A stretch of DNA of 64,000 nt. It comes from Jeotgalicoccus coquinae (GTDB taxonomy: Bacteria > Bacillota > Bacilli > Staphylococcales > Salinicoccaceae). Location of the stretch: NCBI RefSeq assembly GCF_014207425.1, contig NZ_JACHFF010000003.1, forward strand, positions 62,001 through 126,000, read 5' to 3'. The notes under the pieces were generated by a model, which saw only the letters and a program-made list of their open reading frames with translations, made no database searches and was not told where the DNA came from. The translations under genes were made by a program, and so were the position numbers. Below are positions 31,282 through 39,789 of this stretch, in pieces; within the stretch, counting starts at the first letter, position 1; each line of letters begins with the position of its first letter.

Positions 31282-31306
31282 GAATCTCATTTGAGATTCT
31301 TTTTTT
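31282..31306 (+). terminator. Terminator after the YczE-like gene
   Basis: A perfect 8-bp stem GAATCTCA/TGAGATTC with a 2-base loop, followed by a run of T. Confidence 0.88.
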
Positions 31307-31394
31307 ATGCAAACAGGCTTTTACTTTCATTCTGATAAAATGTTTAATAACATATTACGAAATACAGAAAATAAAAAGTGAAAGGAAGCTTATC

Positions 31395-32375
31395 ATGAAC
31401 CGTATGCCGTTTTTTGATAATGCGAGATTAATTTTAATTTTTCTCGTAGTGTTTGGTCATATGATTCAGCCGTTTGCGTCTGATTCACAGCTGATCAACT
31501 CGATTTATGCATTTATATATATATTCCATATGCCAATGTTTATAATGCTGGCAGGCTTTTTCGCCAAAGGCATCGGTGAACCGAAGTACATTTTAAATCT
31601 CGCTAAAAAACTGCTGCTGCCGTATTTAATATTCCAGGGACTGTACACCGTGCTGTATTTCCTGCTCGGACGTGAGGAATGGTACACAGGCATCCTGCAC
31701 CCGCAATGGGCAATGTGGTTTTTAGTCAGTCTGTTCTGCTGGCACATCCTGCTCGTACTTTTTAAACGAATTCCGGCAGTGGCGAGCATCCTCGCAGCGG
31801 TATTTATCGGCCTGGCTGTCGGCTACGTCGACCTGTCTTCATACGGCCTCAGCCTGTCACGCACGTTCGCATTCTTTCCGTTCTTTTTAGCGGGTTACTT
31901 TATGACGAAAGAGCATGTGAAGCTGATAAAGACCAGGAGCTTAAGTATCGCAGGTATTATATTTATGATGGCGCTGTTTACATTTATTTATCTCTTTATC
32001 AACGTAGACGTAACGCTCGATACAGGCTGGCTGTCCGGTGCAGTTGCGTACAGACGTCTTGAAGCGGAAATCAGCGGCGGGCTGATGCGCCTCATTATTT
32101 ATATTCTGGCGGCGCTCTTAATCATCAGCATGATAGCGTTAATTCCGTCCGGCGATTTCGGCTGGCTGACAAAAATGGGCGAGAAGACGTTATACGTTTA
32201 TCTGCTGCACGGATTTATCATTCAGCCGTTCAGGGAGTTTGAAATACTGTGGTATAACCATTGGTATGAAACGTTCTGGTTCGTGCTGCTGTCGGCACTG
32301 GTGGTCATAGTGCTGTCGAGCAGACCGGCAGTGGCGCTCACGCGGCCGCTTGTTGAATTGAAATGGAAAAAATAA
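31395..32375 (+). CDS. Acyltransferase 3 family membrane protein
   Basis: A 326-residue integral membrane protein with about ten helices. The N-terminus FFDNARLILIFLVVFGHMIQP carries the conserved Arg and His of acyltransferase-3 enzymes (pieces DNARLILIFLVVFGH), which O-acylate sugars, peptidoglycan or lipids. AAAGGAAG precedes ATG 31395. It stands alone between two terminators. The acceptor is unknown. Confidence 0.85.
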   Translation: MNRMPFFDNARLILIFLVVFGHMIQPFASDSQLINSIYAFIYIFHMPMFIMLAGFFAKGIGEPKYILNLAKKLLLPYLIFQGLYTVLYFLLGREEWYTGILHPQWAMWFLVSLFCWHILLVLFKRIPAVASILAAVFIGLAVGYVDLSSYGLSLSRTFAFFPFFLAGYFMTKEHVKLIKTRSLSIAGIIFMMALFTFIYLFINVDVTLDTGWLSGAVAYRRLEAEISGGLMRLIIYILAALLIISMIALIPSGDFGWLTKMGEKTLYVYLLHGFIIQPFREFEILWYNHWYETFWFVLLSALVVIVLSSRPAVALTRPLVELKWKK

Positions 32376-32389
32376 TGGTGGGAAAATCG

Positions 32390-32421
32390 GTGCGGGAGCC
32401 TGAATGGCTCCTGCACTTTTT
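32390..32421 (+). terminator. Terminator after the acyltransferase gene
   Basis: GTGCGGGAGCC pairs with GGCTCCTGCAC with one mismatch (5-base loop), followed by five T. Confidence 0.88.
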
Positions 32422-32507
32422 CATTTTATGTATTTTCCTGTCATGAACGGGTAATAGATATTAATAAGATATTTTACATAATTAAATAACGGTAATGGGG
32501 GATTAAC

Positions 32508-32705
32508 ATGAACATAAATGTTAGTGAACTGATGCCATTTCTAATTCCGTTAATAATTCTGCAGCTGCTGTTAATGGTTTCCGCGTTAACGATGATTGCC
32601 CGGCAGCGGCGTTTTAAATATTTAAACAGAGCAGCGTGGATAATAATCGTAGTTGTTTTTAATATTGTCGGGCCTGTCCTGTATTTCGTGCTGGAACGCA
32701 AGTAA
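32508..32705 (+). CDS. Small membrane protein with PLDc_N-type domain
   Basis: A 65-residue protein with two membrane helices. The second half, KYLNRAAWIIIVVVFNIVGPVLYFVLER, matches the short PLD-nuclease N-terminal domain pattern (piece FNIVGPVLYFVLER) found also in YxlE-like and bacteriocin-immunity type proteins. GGGGG precedes ATG 32508. Function unknown. Confidence 0.72.
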   Translation: MNINVSELMPFLIPLIILQLLLMVSALTMIARQRRFKYLNRAAWIIIVVVFNIVGPVLYFVLERK

Positions 32706-32721
32706 ATGTAAAAATGATGAT

Positions 32722-32750
32722 GCAGAGATCCGCAAGGGTTTCTGTTTTTA
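32722..32750 (+). terminator. Terminator between convergent genes
   Basis: GCAGAGATCC, loop GCAA, GGGTTTCTGT, then five T. It ends at the stop of the convergent MBL gene. Confidence 0.7.
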
Positions 32751-33470
32751 CAGTTCCTCAGTTTCAATTTTTTTACGGAGCGCCGAAACTTCTGTGCGCG
32801 TCATCGGGGCAAGATGCCCGTGGATATAAGTTTCGTACGGGATTTTGTCGACACTTGTAACGTAATCATAAAATTTGTCCGCATCATAACCGCTGTCCAG
32901 TTCGTAAAAGTCACCCGTGTCGGCATCGCCGGCGAAGAGTACTTTATCTTCTTTAATATACACGACTGCACCGTCATCAGAATGCGGGTTTGCGATTGGA
33001 GTGACCTCAACTGTAACGTTGCCGGGATTAATAGTTAAATTGCCGTCGAATTCAATGTCTGCACGAACGACTTTAATTTCTGTAATATCGTCGTATTCAA
33101 TTTTAATATGCGTGTCGCAGAATTCGCATTCCTCACCGGTTTTAAGACGTTCGTTCATTGCTTCCGGCGTCCATTTCCATTTTGTGAGACCGTTGAGAAT
33201 TTCATTGGTTTTAGTATGCGTCACCGTTGTGCCTGAGAAAGCGTGCATGCCGAATGTGTGATCCCAGTGCCAGTGAGTGATCAGCGCGATTGCCGGCGCG
33301 GGAAGGTTCGCATCTTTAATTGCTTTCAACATCCTGTTCAGATGCGCTTTTGAATTGCCTGTATCGACGAGCAAGCTGAATTTTTCGCCGTGTATGTAAC
33401 CGAGATTCGGACGGTCGCGTTGACTGTCGAACGGCAGTATGTAAACGTGCGGTGATATTTGGGCGAGCAT
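32748..33470 (-). CDS. MBL-fold metallo-hydrolase
   Basis: A metallo-beta-lactamase fold hydrolase of 240 aa. The zinc motif is HWHWDHTFG (residues about 61-69), followed by NPHSDDGAVVY and the Asp ligand in LFAGDADTGDF. Three in-frame ATGs lie close together; the third (33470, MLAQISPHVYILPF) is best spaced from AAAGGA, while the first touches it. No neighbour indicates the substrate. Confidence 0.82.
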   Translation of the reverse strand: MLAQISPHVYILPFDSQRDRPNLGYIHGEKFSLLVDTGNSKAHLNRMLKAIKDANLPAPAIALITHWHWDHTFGMHAFSGTTVTHTKTNEILNGLTKWKWTPEAMNERLKTGEECEFCDTHIKIEYDDITEIKVVRADIEFDGNLTINPGNVTVEVTPIANPHSDDGAVVYIKEDKVLFAGDADTGDFYELDSGYDADKFYDYVTSVDKIPYETYIHGHLAPMTRTEVSALRKKIETEEL

Positions 33471-33498
33471 AGTCATCATCCTTTATATAGACAGACAG

Positions 33499-33532
33499 AA
33501 AACCACTTAACATGAGTTAGGTGGTTTTTATC
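33499..33532 (-). terminator. Possible terminator of the 39-aa gene
   Basis: AAAACCACTTAAC pairs with GTTAGGTGGTTTT (4-base loop). The T run is short on the minus strand and better on the plus strand. Confidence 0.4.
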
Positions 33533-33537
33533 TTGTC

Positions 33538-33657
33538 TTATTTTCTTTTCTTGCCCTTCGAAGAAGATTTGTCATCTTTGTGAAGAAATTTCTGTACAAC
33601 TTTATTTATAATAATTGGTGCGATAAAAATTGCCGCACGTCTGAGTAAACGTCCCAT
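33538..33657 (-). CDS. Small cationic protein (39 aa)
   Basis: The frame from ATG 33657 to TAA 33538-33540 encodes 39 residues. It opens MGRLLRRAAIFIAPIIINKV (amphipathic or membrane-associated helix) and ends in a Lys/Ser-rich stretch SSSKGKKRK. GGAGG at 33665-33669 gives a very good ribosome binding site, and a palindromic promoter region lies upstream. I do not recognise the family; it could be a small membrane-associated protein. Confidence 0.65.
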   Translation of the reverse strand: MGRLLRRAAIFIAPIIINKVVQKFLHKDDKSSSKGKKRK

Positions 33658-33682
33658 AAGTTTACCTCCTAAATGATAGATA

Positions 33683-33694
33683 GTTATATATAAC
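33683..33694 (-). promoter_or_regulatory. Palindrome GTTATATATAAC upstream of the 39-aa gene
   Basis: A perfect 12-base palindrome with the half-site GTTATA also present in the inverted repeats at 27746 and 39764. It lies 26 bases upstream of the start codon, near the expected -10/+1 region. Confidence 0.4.
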
Positions 33695-33784
33695 CATTAT
33701 CTCACATCGTAAAACCAACTGGTTAGAAAAACACATGGGAAAGAGCCTTTAACGGTGGTGCGGCAGGTGAGAAGACAACATTGC

Positions 33785-33811
33785 AGTCGTATGAGCGGAG
33801 CTCATCGGACT
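33785..33811. repeat. Hairpin-forming palindrome in the gap before hemQ's terminator
   Basis: AGTCGTATGAGC and GCTCATCGGACT form imperfect 12-bp arms around a 3-base loop. The ATGAGC core resembles the ATGA...TCAT core of repeat family A, but only one copy is present. Confidence 0.4.
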
Positions 33812-33827
33812 CAACCAGCCCACCCGC

Positions 33828-33858
33828 AAAAAAAGACGATTCCCTCGAGGGAACCGCC
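33828..33858 (-). terminator. Terminator of hemQ
   Basis: On the minus strand GGCGGTTCCC, loop TCGA, GGGAATCGTC, then seven T. It lies 14 bases after the hemQ stop. Confidence 0.93.
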
Positions 33859-33872
33859 TTCCAATATAAGAT

Positions 33873-34622
33873 TTATCCGAAGTAGTCCGCGATTGCGTCG
33901 TTCGGAATGTGTCCGCCGACGTAGAAGTCGCCGAAGACGCCGTAGCGTGCACTTGTTTCGTCGAATCTCATTTCGTAGATAATCTTTTTGAATTCGAGCA
34001 TATCATCTGATAATAATGTGACTGCCCATTCGTATTTGTCCAAGCCTTGTGAGCCTGTGATGTACTGCTTGATTTTGCCTGCATATTTGCGGCCGATCAT
34101 GCCGTGGTCGCGCATTAACTGCTTGCGTTCGTCCATAGGCAGCATGTACCAGTTGTCATCGAGGTCGCGTTTTTTATCCATCGGGTAGAAACAGATGTAT
34201 TTAGATTTTTCCAGGGAAGGATATAATCTCTGCTGAATATGAGGAATCTGCATCATCTCTTCAGGCGTTTTGTTTCCGCCTAAATAGCTGCTCATCTCGA
34301 TAATTGATACGTAAGAGTACGTCGGAATTAAGTAGTCCGCGATTCTGAGCTTATTAATTTCAAGCTCAAGCTTAATCAGTTCGTCCGCAGTCGGGCGAAG
34401 CAGCCACATAATAATATCTGCTTTATGTCCCATGATGTTGTAAAATGCATAGTCACCTTCGTGTTTTTCATGCACTTCTTCCTGTCTGTTTAAAAATGCC
34501 TGAAGTTCATCTGTCAGCGCATTTCTTTCATCTTTGCCCAGCACACGTAAACCTGCCCAGTCCACGCTGTAAAGCAGGTGTAAACTGTACCAGCCATCTA
34601 TAGTACTTACCGGTTCACTCAT
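33873..34622 (-). CDS. hemQ: Coproheme decarboxylase (HemQ)
   Basis: HemQ converts coproheme III to heme b, the last step of the coproporphyrin-dependent heme pathway of Gram-positive bacteria. The 249-residue protein is of the chlorite dismutase-like family: [14 protein letters not shown] at the N-terminus, [13 protein letters not shown], and [19 protein letters not shown] where the axial His and propionate contacts lie. It lacks the chlorite dismutase active-site Arg pattern, as other Firmicute members do. It is divergent from pta, as in staphylococci. Confidence 0.93.
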   Translation of the reverse strand: MSEPVSTIDGWYSLHLLYSVDWAGLRVLGKDERNALTDELQAFLNRQEEVHEKHEGDYAFYNIMGHKADIIMWLLRPTADELIKLELEINKLRIADYLIPTYSYVSIIEMSSYLGGNKTPEEMMQIPHIQQRLYPSLEKSKYICFYPMDKKRDLDDNWYMLPMDERKQLMRDHGMIGRKYAGKIKQYITGSQGLDKYEWAVTLLSDDMLEFKKIIYEMRFDETSARYGVFGDFYVGGHIPNDAIADYFG

Positions 34623-34667
34623 TTAAACTCTCTCCTTAATTAAGTCATTACTTCTATTCTAGACCAA

Positions 34668-34723
34668 TGGAAAACGTTTTAACAAGAGATTCTGTTTAAA
34701 AGATGTGACAAAACACGTATAAT
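34668..34723 (+). promoter_or_regulatory. pta promoter with upstream cre-like box
   Basis: The -35 TTTAAA (34695-34700), a 17-base spacer and -10 TATAAT (34718-34723). A cre-like sequence TGGAAAACGTTTT (34668-34680) matches WTGAAARCGYTTW at 12 of 13 positions, centred about 56 bases before the expected start site. In B. subtilis, CcpA activates pta from a cre at about this distance. The same conclusion here is inference. Confidence 0.6.
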
Positions 34724-34755
34724 ATACTTAAAGTATAGTAGCCAAGGAGGATATA

Positions 34756-35745
34756 ATGAGTAAATTCATTAAAGATCTTAAAAATAATTTAAATGGTGAA
34801 AACATCAGGATTGTATTTCCAGAAGGTACAGACACAAGAATCCTTACTGCTGCAGCTGAGCATTTAAAAAATAGCTATGTGCATCCGATTGTTATCGGCG
34901 ATGCTGTCGAACTGAAAAAAATAGCTGCTGAGAAAAACATTGATATAGAAGGTTTGGAAATTTTAAACCCGAAAACATCTGATTTAACCAGTAAGCTTGC
35001 TGAAGAGTTCTGCGAAGTCAGACAAGGTAAAGTGACGCTTGAACAAGCTGAAGATATTGTTCAGAACATAAACTATTTTGGAACGATGCTTGTACATACA
35101 GGCTATGCTGACGGGCTGGTTTCAGGTGCGATGCATTCGACACCGGATACTGTCCGTCCTGCACTGCAGATTATTAAAACTAAAGAGGGCGTATCGAAGA
35201 CGAGCGGTGTTTTCTTTATGCGCCGCGGCGATGAACTTTACGTAATGGGGGATTGTGCAATTAACCCGACACTGACTGCCGAAGAGTTATCGGAAGTTGC
35301 GGTTGAGACTGCGAAGACAACGATGAGTTTCGGCATTACACCGCGCGTTGCACTGTTAAGCTTCTCTTCTAAAGGCTCGGCTAAAACAGAAGAGGCGGAA
35401 AAAGTCCGTCTTGCAACTGAGTACGCGCAGGATAAACTGCCGGATACGCTGATCGACGGCGAGCTGCAGTTTGATGCGGCATTCGTTCCCAGTGTCGCAG
35501 AGAAGAAATCTCCGAATTCACCGCTTGAAGGTAACGCTAACGTATTTATCTTCCCGTCACTTGAAGCGGGTAACATCGGTTATAAAATTGCGCAGCGCTT
35601 AGGCGGCTTTGAAGCATACGGACCGATTTTACAAGGGTTAAACAAACCGGTGAACGACCTGTCGCGCGGAACGACGACTGAAGAAGTATATAACCTTGCT
35701 TTATTTACAGCAACGCAGGTGATGGCGAATCGTCATGACAGCTGA
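34756..35745 (+). CDS. pta: Phosphate acetyltransferase
   Basis: Pta interconverts acetyl-CoA and acetyl phosphate in overflow metabolism. The 329-residue single-domain protein has RIVFPEGTDTRIL near the N-terminus, DGLVSGAMHSTPDTVRPALQ (residues about 116-135) and FIFPSLEAGNIGYKIAQRLGG (piece FPSLEAGNIGYK) near the C-terminus. AAGGAGG precedes ATG 34756. It overlaps lipL by 11 bases. Confidence 0.96.
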   Translation: MSKFIKDLKNNLNGENIRIVFPEGTDTRILTAAAEHLKNSYVHPIVIGDAVELKKIAAEKNIDIEGLEILNPKTSDLTSKLAEEFCEVRQGKVTLEQAEDIVQNINYFGTMLVHTGYADGLVSGAMHSTPDTVRPALQIIKTKEGVSKTSGVFFMRRGDELYVMGDCAINPTLTAEELSEVAVETAKTTMSFGITPRVALLSFSSKGSAKTEEAEKVRLATEYAQDKLPDTLIDGELQFDAAFVPSVAEKKSPNSPLEGNANVFIFPSLEAGNIGYKIAQRLGGFEAYGPILQGLNKPVNDLSRGTTTEEVYNLALFTATQVMANRHDS

Positions 35746-36550
35746 ATTCTTTAACGGACCGGTGGAAGTAATCGGCAAAATGCAGACAGCTCATCCTTTC
35801 GAATCATTTGCATTCGATGACTTTCTGCAGCATCAGATTAGTGAAGATAATGTACCTAAAGTCCGTTTTTGGGTGCATTCACCTTATATAATACTGGGAC
35901 TGCAGGATGCGAGACTGCCTGAACTGTCCTACGGGCTGGATTATATTTCAGACGCAGGCTACGACTATATCGTGCGTAACAGCGGCGGATTAGGTGTTGT
36001 GCTTGATGAAGGGGTATTAAACATTTCTCTTGTTCTGCCTAAAGCTGATTTTCCTTACATAGAAAAAGGCTATGATATAATGACGGAATTAGTGACGAAA
36101 ATGTTTCCGGAAGGAAAAGTTGAAGCATATGAAATTTCAGCAAGCTACTGTCCCGGGAGTTACGACCTGAGTATCGGCGGCAAAAAATTCGCAGGGATTT
36201 CACAGCGCCGTATTAAAGACGGTGTCGCAGTGCAGATATATTTATCTGTAACAGGGAGCGGTTCTGAGCGTGCGCGGATGATGAAAGACTTTTACCGTGA
36301 TGCGCATGCCGAAAATAGCACTAAGTTTACTTATCCGGTAATTAATCCGGATCATATGGCATCTTTAAATGAACTGCTTGGTACGGATCTTTCTATTGAA
36401 GACGTTGAAAAACGCGCACTGGATGCGCTCCGCAGCATGGGTGCGGAACTGGAGGATTACTCAGGCTTTGATGATGAACAAGAGGCACAGTATGAACAGT
36501 TCCTTAGAAATATTAAAGAACGTAATAAAAAATACATAACTTTTGACTGA
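35735..36550 (+). CDS. lipL: Octanoyl-[GcvH]:protein N-octanoyltransferase
   Basis: LipL moves octanoyl (lipoyl) groups from GcvH to the E2 subunits of 2-oxoacid dehydrogenases. The 271-residue biotin/lipoyl transferase fold protein has NSGGLGVVLDEGVLNISLV, then the active-site Cys in SYCPGSYDLSIGGKKFAGIS (residues about 138-157). The C-terminus is a helical extension. It begins inside the end of pta, so the two are coupled. Related LplA/LipM proteins are alternatives, but the CPGSYDLS site is typical of LipL. Confidence 0.85.
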   Translation: MTAEFFNGPVEVIGKMQTAHPFESFAFDDFLQHQISEDNVPKVRFWVHSPYIILGLQDARLPELSYGLDYISDAGYDYIVRNSGGLGVVLDEGVLNISLVLPKADFPYIEKGYDIMTELVTKMFPEGKVEAYEISASYCPGSYDLSIGGKKFAGISQRRIKDGVAVQIYLSVTGSGSERARMMKDFYRDAHAENSTKFTYPVINPDHMASLNELLGTDLSIEDVEKRALDALRSMGAELEDYSGFDDEQEAQYEQFLRNIKERNKKYITFD

Positions 36551-36576
36551 CCAGTATATATTAATACTGGTTTTTT
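36550..36576 (+). terminator. Terminator of pta-lipL
   Basis: ACCAGTAT pairs with ATACTGGT (6-base loop), followed by a T run. It begins at the last base of the lipL stop codon. Confidence 0.88.
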
Positions 36577-36600
36577 AATTTTCATGAAAGAAGGAATAAC

Positions 36601-37785
36601 ATGTCAGCAAGTTCTTATGCGCCAAAAATATGGACAAAAGAATTTACAGCAATTTTCGCTTTCCACTTCATTTTAATGGGAGCAATGTATTCGACATTAG
36701 TAACAGTCGGAAACTATGCGATTGAAAAATACAGCGTCAACCCGAGTATTGCAGGATTTGTTGCCAGTATATTTATCGTCGGAGTGCTTGTTGGACGCGG
36801 CGTGACAGGATATCAGATTAACCATCTTGGCGCCCGTAAAATTATGTACGGCGGTACGGTACTTTACTTTTTAACTTATATTTTATATTTCTTTGATTTC
36901 GGCCTAACATTTTTAATAGTTACCCGGCTGTTAAACGGTATCGCTACAGGAATGATCAGTACAGCTCTGAACACACTGGCGACGATATCCGTGCCTGAGG
37001 AACGCCGCGGTGAAGGAATCAGCTACTTCAGTTTAAGTATGGTTGTGGCGAGTGCGGTCGGGCCGTTTGCCGCATTTCTGCTGCTCGAACAGATTTCATT
37101 TGAGATGATGTTAATTTACGTGGGTGTTTTAATGCTGGTAGTCGTGCTGATGATCCCGCTGATTAAAACAAACAACGTTACGAGAGAGACAGCGGTAAAA
37201 CCGGAAAAATTTGTGCTGATTGAAAGCCACTCACTCAAAATGCTTATGCCGATATTTTTAATGGGCCTCGCGTATTCAAGCGTGCTGTCTTTTCTGAATA
37301 CGTACGCTATTGAAATTGATGTGGTTACAGCAGCAAGTTTCTTCTTTATCGTTTATGCGGCAGCGGTACTGTCGACACGTCCGTTTACAGGTCGTATTAT
37401 TGACCGGAGAGGTCCCAATGTCGTCATTTATCCGACGTTTATCCTTATGGCAATTGGATTTTTCTTACTGGGCAGTACATCAACAGGTGTCGTTGTGCTG
37501 ATTGCCGGATTTATTATCGGGCTCGGTTTCGGTAATTTTCAGTCGGCAGCACAGATTATCTGCGTCAATGTAGCGCCGAAGGAAAACGTCGGACTGGCAA
37601 CGTCGACGTTCTTTATTATTCTGGAGATCGGGCTCGGTTTCGGACCGGTATTTTTAGGGTTAATCGTACCATTTGTCGGTTACGGGGGCATGTATCTCTG
37701 GCTTATTGTACCGATTCTTTTAGCGGGGATATTTTACATGCTGATGGTCGGTAAAGACGGAGTACAATCTCATAATCAGCGTTAA
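36601..37785 (+). CDS. MFS transporter
   Basis: A 394-residue major facilitator with twelve predicted helices. Loop 2-3 has the variant YQINHLGARKIMYGG, and the matching C-terminal loop reads GRIIDRRGPNVVIYP. Helix 4-5 region RLLNGIATGMISTALNTLA fits drug or metabolite exporters (pieces RLLNGIATGM). GAAGGA precedes ATG 36601. Substrate unknown. Confidence 0.85.
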   Translation: MSASSYAPKIWTKEFTAIFAFHFILMGAMYSTLVTVGNYAIEKYSVNPSIAGFVASIFIVGVLVGRGVTGYQINHLGARKIMYGGTVLYFLTYILYFFDFGLTFLIVTRLLNGIATGMISTALNTLATISVPEERRGEGISYFSLSMVVASAVGPFAAFLLLEQISFEMMLIYVGVLMLVVVLMIPLIKTNNVTRETAVKPEKFVLIESHSLKMLMPIFLMGLAYSSVLSFLNTYAIEIDVVTAASFFFIVYAAAVLSTRPFTGRIIDRRGPNVVIYPTFILMAIGFFLLGSTSTGVVVLIAGFIIGLGFGNFQSAAQIICVNVAPKENVGLATSTFFIILEIGLGFGPVFLGLIVPFVGYGGMYLWLIVPILLAGIFYMLMVGKDGVQSHNQR

Positions 37786-37788
37786 ACG

Positions 37789-37814
37789 AAACGGTCGGCT
37801 TCCCCGGCCGTTTT
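37789..37814 (+). terminator. Terminator after the MFS gene
   Basis: AAACGGTCGG pairs with CCGGCCGTTT (one wobble), then four T. Confidence 0.75.
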
Positions 37815-37850
37815 ATGATATTATTGGGGTGTTAAGGGAGGCGTAAAAGC

Positions 37851-39152
37851 GTGATGATGAGTGACTACAGCAGGAAACAATTACAGGAAGAAAAAGTCTT
37901 TAAAGATCCGGTCCACCGGTACGTTCACGTCCGCGATCAGGTCATCTGGGACCTCGTGAAAACGAAAGAATTTCAGCGGCTCCGCAGAATAAAACAGCTC
38001 GGCACGTTATATCTGGCGTTTCACAGCGCAGAGCATTCGCGTTTTAATCATTCGCTCGGGGTATATGAGATTGTGCGCCGCATGATTGAGAACTTTGAAG
38101 AGTATCCCGAATGGGACAGTGACGATCGTCTCCTGGCGCTGTCGGCAGCATTGCTGCACGACCTGGGTCACGGACCATTTTCCCATACGTTTGAAGATAT
38201 ATTCCATACAGATCATGAAGAATATACGAAAAAAATTATTTTGGAAGAGACTGAAGTGAATGCCGTATTATCCAAAGTGTCGCCGGACTTTCCGCGTGAA
38301 GTGGCGGAAGTTATCAACAAGACGCATCCTAACAAGCTTGTTATCAGTATGATTTCGAGCCAGATTGATGCAGACCGGATGGATTATCTGCAGCGCGACT
38401 CTTTTTATACAGGTGTCAGCTACGGAAATTTCGATATGGAACGTATCCTTCGTGTGATGCGTCCGTCAAAAGATGAAGTGCTGATTAAAGAAAGCGGTAT
38501 GCATGCGGTGGAAGACTACTTAATGAGCCGCTATCAGATGTACTGGCAGGTCTATTTCCATCCGGTATCGCGCGGCGGTGAAGTAATGCTGAACCTCGTG
38601 ATGCAGCGGGCGAAAGCACTGTATAAATCGGACTACAGCTTTAAGCAGCAGCCGACTTATTTCATTCCATTCTTCAACGAGAATGTCACTGTGCACGATT
38701 ACCTGCGTCTGGACGAAATGGTCGTTAATTTTTATCTGCAGGAATGGGTACATGAGGAAGACGAGATATTAAGCGACCTTGCCGGCCGATTTGTGAACAG
38801 GGATCTGTTTAAATATTTACCATTCGACGGATCGATTATTACGATAACGGAATTGAACGAATTATATAAACAAGCCGGTATCGATCCGGATTATTACGTC
38901 TTCAGCGACAGTTATTCCGACCTGCCGTACGATTACGACAGACCCGGACAGAACCGCAACAGACGTCCGATCCACCTGCTCCGACCAAACGGGGAAATCA
39001 GGGAAATCAGTTCCCAGTCGGCAATTATTAATTCGATTACAGGAATTCACCGCCTGGGTTCAAGATTGTATTATCCGAAAGAAAAGATATTGGCGATTAA
39101 AGATTTAAGTGTCAAAGCAGAAATAATCAATTTACTGAATGAGCTTGATTAG
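37851..39152 (+). CDS. ywfO: HD-domain phosphohydrolase, YwfO family
   Basis: A 433-residue HD-superfamily protein. The metal motif is HSRFNHSLGVYEI (residues about 61-73), HDLGHGPFSHTFE (about 103-115) and a later Asp in SSQIDADRMDYLQRDS (about 170-185). Relatives are dNTP triphosphohydrolases. GGGAGG lies 9 bases before GTG 37851; ATG 37854 is an equal alternative. It is followed by ywhD after 11 bases. Confidence 0.87.
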   Translation: MMMSDYSRKQLQEEKVFKDPVHRYVHVRDQVIWDLVKTKEFQRLRRIKQLGTLYLAFHSAEHSRFNHSLGVYEIVRRMIENFEEYPEWDSDDRLLALSAALLHDLGHGPFSHTFEDIFHTDHEEYTKKIILEETEVNAVLSKVSPDFPREVAEVINKTHPNKLVISMISSQIDADRMDYLQRDSFYTGVSYGNFDMERILRVMRPSKDEVLIKESGMHAVEDYLMSRYQMYWQVYFHPVSRGGEVMLNLVMQRAKALYKSDYSFKQQPTYFIPFFNENVTVHDYLRLDEMVVNFYLQEWVHEEDEILSDLAGRFVNRDLFKYLPFDGSIITITELNELYKQAGIDPDYYVFSDSYSDLPYDYDRPGQNRNRRPIHLLRPNGEIREISSQSAIINSITGIHRLGSRLYYPKEKILAIKDLSVKAEIINLLNELD

Positions 39153-39163
39153 GAGGTATAAAA

Positions 39164-39685
39164 TTGTCTGAAGAACAACCAAAAAAGAAGCCCGGATTCC
39201 AGTTTAATATTATTAAAAATGATCCGCTCGACGGTCACAGAGGCCAGAACTTCGGTTCAATAAGCCTTGAGAATATCGCGCCTGTCTATATTAATATCGA
39301 CACGCAGGAAGCAATTCTTGATATCGGGGGACTGCACGGCAAAGCTGAAGTCGAAAAGCGCGTAAAATGGATTAAAGATAAAGAAGAAGCGATGGGTCCG
39401 GATGCGAAAGAATATTTCCTTGTCTGGATTGCTGTCGAGCGTGCGGAAGCAGGTCCGATATATAACGGTGCGGGTGCATGCTACATGATGGTCAACAAAG
39501 AAAAGCGCCGCGGCTACAAGATGATGCATGAACATGTGAACAGTCTTGACGATGCGATGAAAGGCCGAATAAAGCTTAATATTCTCGACGATAAATCAAA
39601 AGAAACACTGAAAGAGTTTCTGATTAATCACAACGAAGAAATGTGGAATATTTCACAAGACATGCGTGCAGCATTTGATAAATAA
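39164..39685 (+). CDS. ywhD: YwhD family protein
   Basis: A 173-residue soluble protein that starts with TTG 39164 behind AGGAGG. The family body FNIIKNDPLDGHRGQNFGSISLENIAPVYI is visible in pieces (NIIKNDPLDGH, GSISLENIAPV), and WIAVERAEAGPIYNGAGACYMMVN follows. Function unknown. It is cotranscribed with ywfO. Confidence 0.85.
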   Translation: MSEEQPKKKPGFQFNIIKNDPLDGHRGQNFGSISLENIAPVYINIDTQEAILDIGGLHGKAEVEKRVKWIKDKEEAMGPDAKEYFLVWIAVERAEAGPIYNGAGACYMMVNKEKRRGYKMMHEHVNSLDDAMKGRIKLNILDDKSKETLKEFLINHNEEMWNISQDMRAAFDK

Positions 39686-39728
39686 GCTGTGAATAAATGT
39701 GTCTTTTTTGTGTCTTTCGCATAATGCA

Positions 39729-39757
39729 TTGCACAATAGTGAATCTATGGATAAAAT
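39729..39757 (+). promoter_or_regulatory. Promoter in the ywhD-ywiB gap
   Basis: TTGCAC (39729-39734), a 17-base spacer and TAAAAT (39752-39757). Transcription would start near 39764 and meet the terminator at 39790-39820 after about 55 bases. Confidence 0.55.
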
Positions 39758-39763
39758 AAAGAG

Positions 39764-39783
39764 TAGTTATAGACATATAACTA
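39764..39783. promoter_or_regulatory. Operator-like inverted repeat
   Basis: TAGTTATA and TATAACTA are perfect 8-bp arms with a 4-base spacer, placed at the expected start site of the promoter at 39729. The half-site GTTATA is shared with the repeats at 27746 and 33683. Confidence 0.45.
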
Positions 39784-39789
39784 GGACAT

